Below, piece by piece: positions 36,467 through 44,080 of a DNA stretch of 64,000 nucleotides (the stretch's first letter is position 1; every line of letters starts with the position of its first letter). The stretch is taken from contig JAEYRX010000051.1 in the NCBI GenBank assembly GCA_023435225.1, forward strand, positions 1 to 64,000, in the 5' to 3' direction. Source of the DNA: Bacillota bacterium. GTDB lineage: Bacteria; Bacillota; UBA4882; UBA8346. The notes beneath the pieces were generated by a model that worked only from the letters and a program-made list of their open reading frames with translations, searched no databases and was not told the DNA's origin. The position numbers and the translations under genes are program-made.

Positions 36467-36490
36467 AAAAGCCGCTTATTAGGCGGCTTT
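36467..36490 (-). terminator. Terminator of the Spo0E-like gene
   Basis: AAAGCCGCC...GCGGCTTTTTG on the minus strand forms a 7-8-bp stem with a U-tract, eight bases after the stop codon. Confidence 0.8.
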
Positions 36491-36497
36491 CCGGCGG

Positions 36498-36668
36498 TCA
36501 TTCTTCGTTGTCTTCTTTTATTACCCTGTCATAATCATTTAACAACTGGTCCAACCCTTTGGCTGTATCCATAAATACCGTTTCAACTCCTTGCTTGATT
36601 GTCCACAGTTGTTCCAATCTCCGCTTTTCTTCATCTATTCGTTTGCGAAGATTATTTCTATTAGCCAT
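36498..36668 (-). CDS. Spo0E-like aspartyl-phosphate phosphatase family protein
   Basis: A 56-aa protein, MANRNNLRKRIDEEKRRLEQ followed by LWTIKQGVETVFMDTAKGLDQLLNDY... The LRKRIDEEKRRL helix and the GLDQLLNDY element fit the Spo0E family (consensus S..LD.LI..Y), small two-helix phosphatases acting on Spo0A~P. The usual Ser before LD is Lys-Gly here, so catalytic activity is not assured. GGAGG (36677-36681) is eight bases upstream and a terminator follows. It supports a spore-forming ancestry. Confidence 0.65.
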   Translation of the reverse strand: MANRNNLRKRIDEEKRRLEQLWTIKQGVETVFMDTAKGLDQLLNDYDRVIKEDNEE

Positions 36669-36854
36669 TTTGACCACCTCCTTCCGATTATGTCAATCGG
36701 AAAATTTTGGTGGAGAATAGACTATATTTTTCCAAAAGCTCTTTTTTATTTTAGTAATTACATTCACACTCAAATGGCTCAAATGGCTTAAGAAAATTTT
36801 TCTTTACATAACCCAATTATAGTTGTATAATTCTATAAAAATAAGTTATTAAAA

Positions 36855-37098
36855 ACTATGATGGGAACAGTAACTGCTTTCTGAAAGGCCCAGCGAGTTG
36901 GGAACGGTGCGAGCCCAATCTAAATAGGAGAGCATTGAAAATCATCCCTGAGTTTCGTATCGAAGCTTATGTGGTAAGCTTAGGTTACGACGGTTTTCTA
37001 CCGTTAAAAAGAACGCATATGTTGGTATGTCGTATCAGGTGGTATCGCGGAAGATCAAGCTTTCGTCCTGTTATAGGGACGAAGGCTTTTTATTTTTA
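36855..37098 (+). promoter_or_regulatory. T-box leader with isoleucine (AUC) specifier
   Basis: The leader has the stem I 5' strand GATGGGAACAGTAAC, a specifier loop CATTGAAAATCATCCC with ATC at 36941-36943, and the T-box sequence AGGTGGTATCGCGG at 37037-37050. A terminator CTTTCGTCC / GGGACGAAG is followed by CTTTTTATTTTT. The T-box core has TATCG where most have TACCG. The controlled gene starts 27 bases downstream. Confidence 0.9.
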
Positions 37099-37124
37099 TT
37101 TATCAAACTATAGGAGGTAATATA

Positions 37125-38639
37125 ATGAAAATAGAAATAATGGATACAACTCTGCGTGATGGTGAACAAACCCCCGGTGTTGCTTTTAGGGATCGAGAAA
37201 AATTAAATATAGCCAAGATTTTACTTGAGGAAGTTAAGGTCGACCGTATAGAAATCGCTTCAGCCCGGGTCTCCAAAGGTGAAATGGAAGCCGCTAAAAT
37301 GATTACCGCTTGGGCCAAGGAGAAACACTATCTTGAGAAGGTGGAAGTTCTGGGTTTTGTCGATGGTCAAAAGTCGGTGGATTGGATGGTCCAAGCCGAA
37401 GCCAAAGTCTTAAACCTGTTATGCAAGGGTTCGTTAAATCACGTGACCAATCAGTTAAAAAAGACCCCGCAGGAACATTTTGCCGATATTAGCTTTGTTA
37501 TATCCCAGGCCCGTCAAAACGGTATTAAAGTAAATATCTACCTGGAAGATTGGTCCAATGGTATGGTGAATTCGCCCGATTATGTGTTGGGATTTATTAA
37601 CGCTTTTAAAGATGAAGATATTATGCGGTTTATGTTACCCGATACTTTAGGGATATTAAGTCCGGACCTGACATACCGTTTTTGCGGAATGATGATTGAA
37701 AAGTATCCGGGTTTAAAATTTGATTTTCATGCCCATAATGATTATGACTTGGCGGTTGCTAATAGTTACATGGCTGTAAAAGCGGGTTTTAGCGGCATTC
37801 ATGCCACCGTAAACGGCCTTGGAGAACGTGCCGGTAATACCATTCTTTCCAGTATAATTAGTGTATTAAGGGATCATCATAAAGAATCAAACATTGCAGT
37901 TGACGAAAAGAAGTTAAACAAAATAAGTAAGATTGTCGAAACATTCTCCGGTATAAGAATACCGGCTAATAAACCTATTGTTGGCGAAAGCGTATTTACC
38001 CAGACTTGCGGTGTTCATGCCGATGGTGACAGTAAAGGTAACCTTTATCATAATGAGCTTATACCGGAACGGTTCGGGCGTATCCGAAAATATGCTTTGG
38101 GGAAAACTTCCGGTAAGGCCAGCATCCTGAAGAATTTAGAAGAATTAGGCATCGAGCTTGATAAGGAATCAATTGCAAAGGTAACGGCTAAAATAGTCGA
38201 ATTAGGTGATAAAAAAGAATATATCACCACCGAGGATTTGCCCTACATCATCTCTGATGTACTTGATAATAAACTGATTGATGAAAAGGTAAAAATCAAA
38301 AATTACTATATCTGCCATGCCCAAGACCTGAAACCGGTTGCCACCTTGAGTATGGAAATCAATGACTCGGTCTATGAAGAAACCGCAACCGGTGACGGAC
38401 AGTATGACGCTTTTATGAAAGCTTTAGGTAAAATATATACGAATTTAGATAAGACTCTTCCAACCCTGGCCGATTATATAGTCACCATTCCACCAGGTGG
38501 AAAAACAAACGCCTTGGTTGAAACGATTATTACTTGGCAAAACGGTAAAGAGTTTAAAACGCGGGGATTAGATTCCGACCAGACAGCATCAGCCATTAAA
38601 GCTACTATAAAAATGCTGAACTTGATTGAAAATGAGTAA
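37125..38639 (+). CDS. cimA: Citramalate synthase-like acyl-CoA condensing enzyme (HMGL/IPMS family)
   Basis: A 504-aa member of the isopropylmalate/citramalate/homocitrate synthase family. The N-terminal barrel has DTTLRDGEQTPGV, FDFHAHNDYDLA and HATVNGLGERAGN with its metal ligands. A helical linker (VFTQTCGVHADGD) and a C-terminal regulatory domain like that of LeuA follow. Sequence alone would allow LeuA. The isoleucine-specific T-box in front argues for (R)-citramalate synthase, which feeds 2-oxobutanoate into isoleucine. AGGAGG precedes the ATG. msrAB follows after 12 bases. Confidence 0.8.
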   Translation: MKIEIMDTTLRDGEQTPGVAFRDREKLNIAKILLEEVKVDRIEIASARVSKGEMEAAKMITAWAKEKHYLEKVEVLGFVDGQKSVDWMVQAEAKVLNLLCKGSLNHVTNQLKKTPQEHFADISFVISQARQNGIKVNIYLEDWSNGMVNSPDYVLGFINAFKDEDIMRFMLPDTLGILSPDLTYRFCGMMIEKYPGLKFDFHAHNDYDLAVANSYMAVKAGFSGIHATVNGLGERAGNTILSSIISVLRDHHKESNIAVDEKKLNKISKIVETFSGIRIPANKPIVGESVFTQTCGVHADGDSKGNLYHNELIPERFGRIRKYALGKTSGKASILKNLEELGIELDKESIAKVTAKIVELGDKKEYITTEDLPYIISDVLDNKLIDEKVKIKNYYICHAQDLKPVATLSMEINDSVYEETATGDGQYDAFMKALGKIYTNLDKTLPTLADYIVTIPPGGKTNALVETIITWQNGKEFKTRGLDSDQTASAIKATIKMLNLIENE

Positions 38640-38651
38640 AGGAGTCACTAA

Positions 38652-39662
38652 ATGGAACCCAATACAAAAGAATATCATCAAGCTATTTTTGCCGGAGGTT
38701 GTTTTTGGTGTATGGTCTCTCCGTTTAAAACCCAAGCTGGAGTCATTGAAGTAATCAGCGGCTATACGGGAGGAACCATTGAAAATCCAACTTATGAAGA
38801 AGTCTGTTCGGGCAAAACCGGTCATTATGAAGCCGTAAGAATTATTTATGATCCATCCAAGGTCGATTACGCCCAATTACTCAATCTTTTCTGGCAGCAA
38901 ATCGACCCCACCGATCCTTCCGGCCAGTTTGCCGATAAAGGGCCGCAATACCAGACGGCTATCTTTTATAATAATAGCGAAGAGAAAAAATTGGCTGAAA
39001 TTTCCAAAGCCAGATTAGAGGCTTCCAGAAGATTCAAAAGACTCATAGCCACCAAAATCCTTCCGGCCCAAGATTTCTATCCAGCCGAAGAATACCATCA
39101 AGATTATTACTGTAAAAATCCAACCCACTATCAACGTTACCGTGAAGGTTCAGGGCGCTCAGCCTATCTAGACCGTACCTGGGGAAATGATCCTGCTTAT
39201 AAAGAAGCAAAGGAAGCTAATTATCATTCTAGTCCGGATGAATTAAGGACCAAACTTACCCCTATCCAATACCGGGTGACCCAAGAAAACGACACTGAAC
39301 CGCCGTTTCAAAACGAATACTGGAATAATCATCAGGAAGGAATCTACGTCGATATCGTCTCCGGCGAAGTATTGTTTTCTTCCCGTGATAAATTCGACTC
39401 CGGTTGTGGCTGGCCAAGTTTCAGTAAGGCCGTAAATACCGGTAATATAATCGAGAAGGAAGATTTAAGTCATGGAATGATCCGGACCGAAGTTCGGAGT
39501 CAAAAAGCCGGTTCCCACCTTGGCCATGTTTTTAATGACGGACCAACCGAAACCGGCTTACGTTACTGCATCAACTCCGCCGCCCTCCGTTTCATCCCAG
39601 TTGAGGATCTTGAAAAGGAAGGGTATGGGGAGTACTCGAAATTATTTTGGCATGAGGCTTGA
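38652..39662 (+). CDS. msrAB: Methionine sulfoxide reductase MsrA-MsrB fusion
   Basis: A 336-aa bifunctional repair enzyme. The MsrA half has the catalytic Cys in AGGCFWC and YHQDYYCKNP near residue 155, and reduces the S-sulfoxide. The MsrB half, from about residue 195, has SGCGWPSF, GSHLGHVF and the catalytic Cys in RYCINS, and reduces the R-sulfoxide. The MsrB zinc cysteines (two CxxC pairs) are absent, so this is the zinc-free form. No signal peptide, so it acts in the cytoplasm. AAAGGAG is upstream, and it is in the cimA transcript. Confidence 0.96.
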   Translation: MEPNTKEYHQAIFAGGCFWCMVSPFKTQAGVIEVISGYTGGTIENPTYEEVCSGKTGHYEAVRIIYDPSKVDYAQLLNLFWQQIDPTDPSGQFADKGPQYQTAIFYNNSEEKKLAEISKARLEASRRFKRLIATKILPAQDFYPAEEYHQDYYCKNPTHYQRYREGSGRSAYLDRTWGNDPAYKEAKEANYHSSPDELRTKLTPIQYRVTQENDTEPPFQNEYWNNHQEGIYVDIVSGEVLFSSRDKFDSGCGWPSFSKAVNTGNIIEKEDLSHGMIRTEVRSQKAGSHLGHVFNDGPTETGLRYCINSAALRFIPVEDLEKEGYGEYSKLFWHEA

Positions 39663-39695
39663 GGCAATAGGTAATATTCTCTTCTAAAACACCAA

Positions 39696-39725
39696 TTGAC
39701 TTTCTCCCTAAAACCGAATTATACT
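39696..39725 (+). promoter_or_regulatory. Promoter of the nuclease gene
   Basis: TTGACT (39696-39701) and TATACT (39720-39725) are spaced by 18 bases, about 44 bases before the chosen start codon. Confidence 0.6.
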
Positions 39726-39768
39726 AGAAATACATATTAGATACTGTGTGAAATATAATTTAACAATT

Positions 39769-40443
39769 ATGATTCAATTAAAAAAACAATTCTCGATTAC
39801 ATTATTCATACTTATCCTTTTCTTTTGCCTAGCTTCCGCAACCCCGATCTCATTAAAATCAACTTCCTGGCCGGTGCCGAAGAACCTACCGGTCTACTCG
39901 GTTACTAGGATAATTGACGGAGATACTATCGAAGTAGAACGTCTAGGTAAAATCCGCTATATTGGTATAAACACTCCGGAAATCCATCATCCGACCAAAG
40001 GGATAGAACCCTATGGATTTGAAGCGATGACCGCTAACCGAAATCTGGTTGACGGTAAAAAAGTAAAGTTGGAGTATGATATTCAGCAACGTGATAAATA
40101 TGGCCGTATTCTTGCTTATGTTTATGTAGGCTCAATCTTTGTCAACGCTTATCTGGTCGAAGCCGGTTATGCCCAATTGATGACCTATCCTCCTAATGTT
40201 AAATATGTCGAGCTTTTTAAAAAGTTACAAAACGAAGCCCGTCTCAATAAACGCGGTTTATGGGGCAAAATCGATCTTTCCAAGAAAACCGGGCAATACC
40301 TCGGCAGCCTTAAAGGTAAAAAATATCACCTTCCCACTTGCAAATGGGCCAAAAAAATTAAAAAAGAAAACCAAATCTGGTTTTCCTCTAAAAAAGAAGC
40401 CGAAAAAGCCCGCTATCAACCGTGCGGTTATTGTAAACCTTAA
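39769..40443 (+). CDS. Exported thermonuclease-like protein with C-terminal Ada-type metal-binding module
   Basis: A 224-aa protein: a signal peptide (LFILILFFCLASA) and a staphylococcal-nuclease domain with RIIDGDTIEV, IRYIGINTPE, RDKYGRILAYVY and VEAGYAQL, including the catalytic Arg and Asp/Glu positions. A C-terminal cysteine module follows (YHLPTCKWAKKI...CGYCKP), like the zinc-binding piece of Ada. ATG 39769 fits the promoter and signal peptide; the GTG at 39748 is the alternative, and neither has a good ribosome site. Likely an extracellular nuclease. Confidence 0.88.
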   Translation: MIQLKKQFSITLFILILFFCLASATPISLKSTSWPVPKNLPVYSVTRIIDGDTIEVERLGKIRYIGINTPEIHHPTKGIEPYGFEAMTANRNLVDGKKVKLEYDIQQRDKYGRILAYVYVGSIFVNAYLVEAGYAQLMTYPPNVKYVELFKKLQNEARLNKRGLWGKIDLSKKTGQYLGSLKGKKYHLPTCKWAKKIKKENQIWFSSKKEAEKARYQPCGYCKP

Positions 40444-40460
40444 CCAATAAACAATTTTAT

Positions 40461-40542
40461 AACCACGAAATCCACGAATCACACGAAATAAATCATTAAA
40501 ATCTTTTTAGCCCTTTTCGTGCCTCTCGTGTGTTTCGTGGTT
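40461..40542. repeat. Large imperfect palindrome of the CCACGAA/CACACGA type
   Basis: AACCACGAAATCCACGAATC faces CTCGTGTGTTTCGTGGTT around an AT-rich centre, in the gap where the nuclease and nadE genes converge. It may serve both as terminator. The same word type is known from many unrelated genomes. Confidence 0.75.
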
Positions 40543-40558
40543 TAATTAGAATTGAAGC

Positions 40559-42208
40559 CTAATAATCTAATTTCTTAGCAACTGGAATCCTTCGTCCCAC
40601 TCCGAAAGCTTTCGAAGTTACTTTTAGTCCTGGTGCTGCTTGTTTTCGTTTGTATTCATTTCGGTCAACCGTTTTAATGACCCATTCCACTATCTCCGGT
40701 CCAATTCCCATGGCTATAATTTGGTCCATTGAATATCCTTCTTCTATATAAGAATGTAAAATCTTGTCCAATACCGGATAAGGCGGCAAAGTATCCTGGT
40801 CTACCTGATCCGGTCGTAACTCAGCCGAAGGCGCTTTTTCAATAATTGCCCTAGGTATAATCTCCCCATTGCGGTTAACAAACTCCGCCAACTCGTAAAC
40901 CATAGTCTTCGGGACGTCGGAGATGACACTCAAACCGCCGCTCATATCTCCGTATAAAGTACAATAACCGACCGCCAATTCACTCTTATTTCCGGTGGAC
41001 AAAGCCAAATAGCCGAATTTGTTGGAGAAAGCCATCAATATATTGCCTCTAATCCGGGCTTGGATGTTCTCCTCGGTCACATCGGTGTCCCGTCCTTCGA
41101 AATGTCCGGTTAAAGTCTCCAAATACGATTGATAAATTGATGAGATATGGATTATTTTGAATTGAATCCCTAAGTTATGAGCTAATTGCCGCGAGTCTTC
41201 AACACTACCGCCGGAGGAAAACGGAGAAGGCATTGTTATGCCCAGTACATTCTCTTTCCCAAGCGCCTTAACGGCTAGTACAGCAGTTAAAGCTGAATCA
41301 ATACCTCCCGATAGACCAATAACCGCTTTTTTAAAGCCGCATTTGGTTAAATAGTCCCGGAGCCCCAGTACCAAAGCCCGGTAAACCGATTCAATTTTAT
41401 GCTGTGGTAAGTAAGAATTAGGCGAACCCAATTTGTCAGTATCGAACAGCTGTAAACATTCTTCAAAAAAAGGTGCTAGAAAAACCGGATCGCCGTTCCG
41501 GTCAAGGCACATACTGCCGCCGTCAAAGATAAGCTCGTCATTCCCACCAATCTGGTTAACGAATAAAAATGGTATCTTATACCTTTTGGCATGATTACGA
41601 ATCAGTTTATAACGGAGCTCATCTTTACCTACATGAAATGGTGAGGCCGAAATATTAATCAGTAAAGTAGCTCCTTTAGAAGCTAACTCCTGGATAGGGT
41701 CAAAATCATAGACAATCTGATTAGGCCAAAAATCCGGGTCGTTCCAGGCATCCTCACAGATAGAGATTCCCAGCATTTCATCTTTAAACGGGATGATATC
41801 TATCTCCTTAGACGGATCAAAATGACGGGCTTCATCAAAGACATCATAGGTCGGTAATAGTGACTTTTCCTGTGCAAAGATAATCTCTCCCTGGAAAATT
41901 AAAACAGCCCCATTTGCCAACCCTTTTCCGGTATCTCTCCCGGTAGGCAACGGAGCCCCAAATAAAATACCTACCTCGGGGTATTCAACTGAGATTTTAA
42001 CTAGCCGGGAAATTGCCTCATCAACTTTCTCAATAAACCAAGGCCTTTCCAGCAAATCTTTCGGTGGGTACCCCACCAAAAAAAGCTCCGGAAAGACCAA
42101 TAAATCAGCCCCGGAAACTGCATTATCATCCAAGGCGTTTTTTATCTTCTCCAAATTCCCATTTATATCCCCAACCACCGGGTTAAGCTGAGCAATGGCT
42201 ATTTTCAT
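40559..42208 (-). CDS. nadE: Glutamine-dependent NAD+ synthase
   Basis: A 549-aa two-domain enzyme making NAD+ from nicotinate adenine dinucleotide. The N-terminal nitrilase-type glutaminase has the Glu-Lys-Cys triad in FPELFL, EKSLLP and ISICEDAW. The C-terminal synthase has the ATP pyrophosphatase loop IGLSGGIDSALT and SAELRPDQVDQD. The longest frame begins at 42292 inside a repeat element. ATG 42208, with GGGGGAAG upstream, gives the canonical start MKIAIAQLNPVVGD. Single-gene unit. Confidence 0.96.
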   Translation of the reverse strand: MKIAIAQLNPVVGDINGNLEKIKNALDDNAVSGADLLVFPELFLVGYPPKDLLERPWFIEKVDEAISRLVKISVEYPEVGILFGAPLPTGRDTGKGLANGAVLIFQGEIIFAQEKSLLPTYDVFDEARHFDPSKEIDIIPFKDEMLGISICEDAWNDPDFWPNQIVYDFDPIQELASKGATLLINISASPFHVGKDELRYKLIRNHAKRYKIPFLFVNQIGGNDELIFDGGSMCLDRNGDPVFLAPFFEECLQLFDTDKLGSPNSYLPQHKIESVYRALVLGLRDYLTKCGFKKAVIGLSGGIDSALTAVLAVKALGKENVLGITMPSPFSSGGSVEDSRQLAHNLGIQFKIIHISSIYQSYLETLTGHFEGRDTDVTEENIQARIRGNILMAFSNKFGYLALSTGNKSELAVGYCTLYGDMSGGLSVISDVPKTMVYELAEFVNRNGEIIPRAIIEKAPSAELRPDQVDQDTLPPYPVLDKILHSYIEEGYSMDQIIAMGIGPEIVEWVIKTVDRNEYKRKQAAPGLKVTSKAFGVGRRIPVAKKLDY

Positions 42209-42238
42209 AAAACTTCCCCCAAGCAAAATTCCATCTAG

Positions 42239-42426
42239 ATAGGATGAAATAAATTCTTTATATAAAATTTGCATTCCTAAAGCCGAATGCAAATGCTATC
42301 AAATTGGTATTTATTTCATCCTATTACAGCTGTAATAAGTTGAATTAAATTCATTGACTCTCCATCACGTTCGGCTTTAGGATGAAGGTGTTTAGATATT
42401 TATTAAAGAAATTTAATTCAACTTAT
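42239..42426. repeat. Two-hairpin dyad element, copy 1
   Basis: The left hairpin (ATAGGATGAAATAAAT / ATTTATTTCATCCTAT) and right hairpin (ATAAGTTGAATTAAATT / AATTTAATTCAACTTAT) meet at TTACAGCTGTAA (42324-42335). The left loop carries TCCTAAAGCCGAA (42275-42287) and the right loop its exact complement (42370-42382). The two loops could kiss, or the whole element could fold as one cruciform. Confidence 0.85.
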
Positions 42427-42490
42427 ATAATATAAAAAATAAATCAGAAACCTCTTCGGATTCCTGATTTATTCCTTAATATTGATATAT

Positions 42491-42754
42491 ATAAGATGAA
42501 CTAAATCTTACGAATAAGCTTTCCCATACTGATAGCATATTCAATGATGCTTGGCGATTTATTCAGCCTGACTTTATTATTTGTAGCTGAATAAACGCCG
42601 ATCAAAAGCCGAATGGGAAAGGATAAATAGCAGAATTTAGTTCATCTTATTTACCGCTGTAATAAGTTGAATTAAATTCATTAATTTCCTATTACGGCCG
42701 GCTTTAGGGACGAAGGTGTTTAAATATTTATTTGGGAAATTTAATTCAACTTAT
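42491..42754. repeat. Two-hairpin dyad element, copy 2 (with extra internal hairpin)
   Basis: The left arms are ATAAGATGAACTAAAT / ATTTAGTTCATCTTAT, the centre is TTACCGCTGTAA (42651-42662), and the right hairpin is as in copy 1. The left loop contains an additional hairpin GGCGATTTATTCAGC / GCTGAATAAACGCC (42552-42598) absent from the other copies. The loops share AAAGCCG and CGGCTTT. It ends 20 bases from the dnaJ stop. Confidence 0.85.
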
Positions 42755-42774
42755 ATAGTTTGTAGTCCTATCAT

Positions 42775-43902
42775 TTATTTCCCAAAAGCATCTTTGACCT
42801 TACCCAAAAAACCTTTATCTTCATCAACCTCTTCGCCAAATGAAACCGCCAGCTTTTTGAAGAGTTCTCTTTGTTCATTAGTCAATTTGGTTGGAACGGT
42901 AATCCTCACCCTGACATGATGGTCGCCCCGGTTATGGCCACGAAGAGAAGTAATCCCATGTCCACGCATTCTAAAAGTAGTTCCATACTGTGTCCCTTCG
43001 GGGACCCTCAACTCGACTTTTCCATCAAGAGTATCGACCAAAACGGTTGTTCCCAAAGCTGCTTGAGTCAAACTTATTTTAATCTCACTAATAACATCAT
43101 TACCCTGCCGCTCAAAATGGGCATGTGGTTTTACATAAATATAAATATATAAATCCCCGGGTGAACCACCTCTTAACCCGGCTTCACCCTCACCGGCTAT
43201 ACGTAGCCTGGAACCACTCTCCACTCCGCCGGGAATTTTAACATCAATTTTACGGTTTTTACGAACTCTTCCGCTTCCATTACAATCATTACATGGAGTC
43301 TCGATAGTTTTACCTACTCCCCGGCAATGGTCACAAGTTTTTACATTAACGAATCTGCCGAATGCAGTATTTTGAGTAACTTGTACCTGACCGGATCCGT
43401 TACAAACCTGGCATGTTTTAATAGGAGTTCCAGGTTTAGCTCCATTCCCTTTACAGGTTGGGCAGATTTCAGTTCTGGGGATCTCTACCATTGTATCTTT
43501 ACCAAAAGCAGCTTCTTCAAATGAAATCTCCATATCAAAACGGAGATCATTACCGCGTTGAGGTCCGTTTTTACGGCGAGTACTCCCGCCTCCCCCAAAA
43601 AACATATCGAAAATATCCCCAAAACCTTCAAACCCGAAATCACCAAAACCACCCATTCCGGCTCCGAAGTTTGGATCGTTGGCCGCATGCCCGAATTGGT
43701 CATAGGCGGCTCTTTTCTGCGGATCGCTCAATACGCTGTAAGCCTCATTGGCTTCTTTAAATCTGGCTTCAGCTTCTTTAGGGTTTTCTTTATTAACATC
43801 CGGATGATATTGTCTGGCTAATTTTCGAAAAGCCTTCTTAATATCTTCATCGGAGGCGTTTTTTGGAACCCCTAACACTTCATAATAATCACGTTTTGAC
43901 AT
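42775..43902 (-). CDS. dnaJ: Chaperone DnaJ
   Basis: This 375-aa Hsp40 stimulates the DnaK ATPase and delivers substrates. The J domain has the HPD triplet in YHPDVN (about residue 34), then a Gly/Phe-rich linker (GMGGFGDFGFEGFGD). Four zinc-binding CxxCxGxG repeats follow (CPTCKGNG, CQVCNGSG, CDHCRGVG, CNDCNGSG), then the C-terminal substrate domains. The ATG at 43902, with GAGGG eight bases upstream, yields the canonical MSKRDYYEVLG. It is the last gene of the heat-shock cluster; a repeat-filled gap of 180 bases separates it from dnaK. Confidence 0.97.
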   Translation of the reverse strand: MSKRDYYEVLGVPKNASDEDIKKAFRKLARQYHPDVNKENPKEAEARFKEANEAYSVLSDPQKRAAYDQFGHAANDPNFGAGMGGFGDFGFEGFGDIFDMFFGGGGSTRRKNGPQRGNDLRFDMEISFEEAAFGKDTMVEIPRTEICPTCKGNGAKPGTPIKTCQVCNGSGQVQVTQNTAFGRFVNVKTCDHCRGVGKTIETPCNDCNGSGRVRKNRKIDVKIPGGVESGSRLRIAGEGEAGLRGGSPGDLYIYIYVKPHAHFERQGNDVISEIKISLTQAALGTTVLVDTLDGKVELRVPEGTQYGTTFRMRGHGITSLRGHNRGDHHVRVRITVPTKLTNEQRELFKKLAVSFGEEVDEDKGFLGKVKDAFGK

Positions 43903-43914
43903 AGACATTCCCTC

Positions 43915-44080
43915 TAAGTGAATTGACAATTGAGAATTGACAATTTATTTTAATAATATTGCTGTTTTTTTGCAATACATTATCTATTGTCAATCATCTA
44001 TAGTCAATTGTCAATCAATAAATTTTTCAAAAAATCCTTCTTTTGATAACTCTGTCAACTATCAACTGTACATTATCAAC
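43915..44080. repeat. TGACAATT-type short-word repeats between dnaK and dnaJ
   Basis: GAATTGACAATTGAGAATTG and the opposite words TTGTCAATCATCTATAGTCA, plus CAACTATCAACTGTACATTA, form an imperfect palindrome. Related words lie at 63727-63860 and 4440-4500. Confidence 0.55.

Noticed and set aside
42209..42774. Replication-origin-like region because of repeats next to dnaJ
   Set aside because: No DnaA boxes or origin genes were seen, and the repeats are members of the dispersed two-hairpin family.
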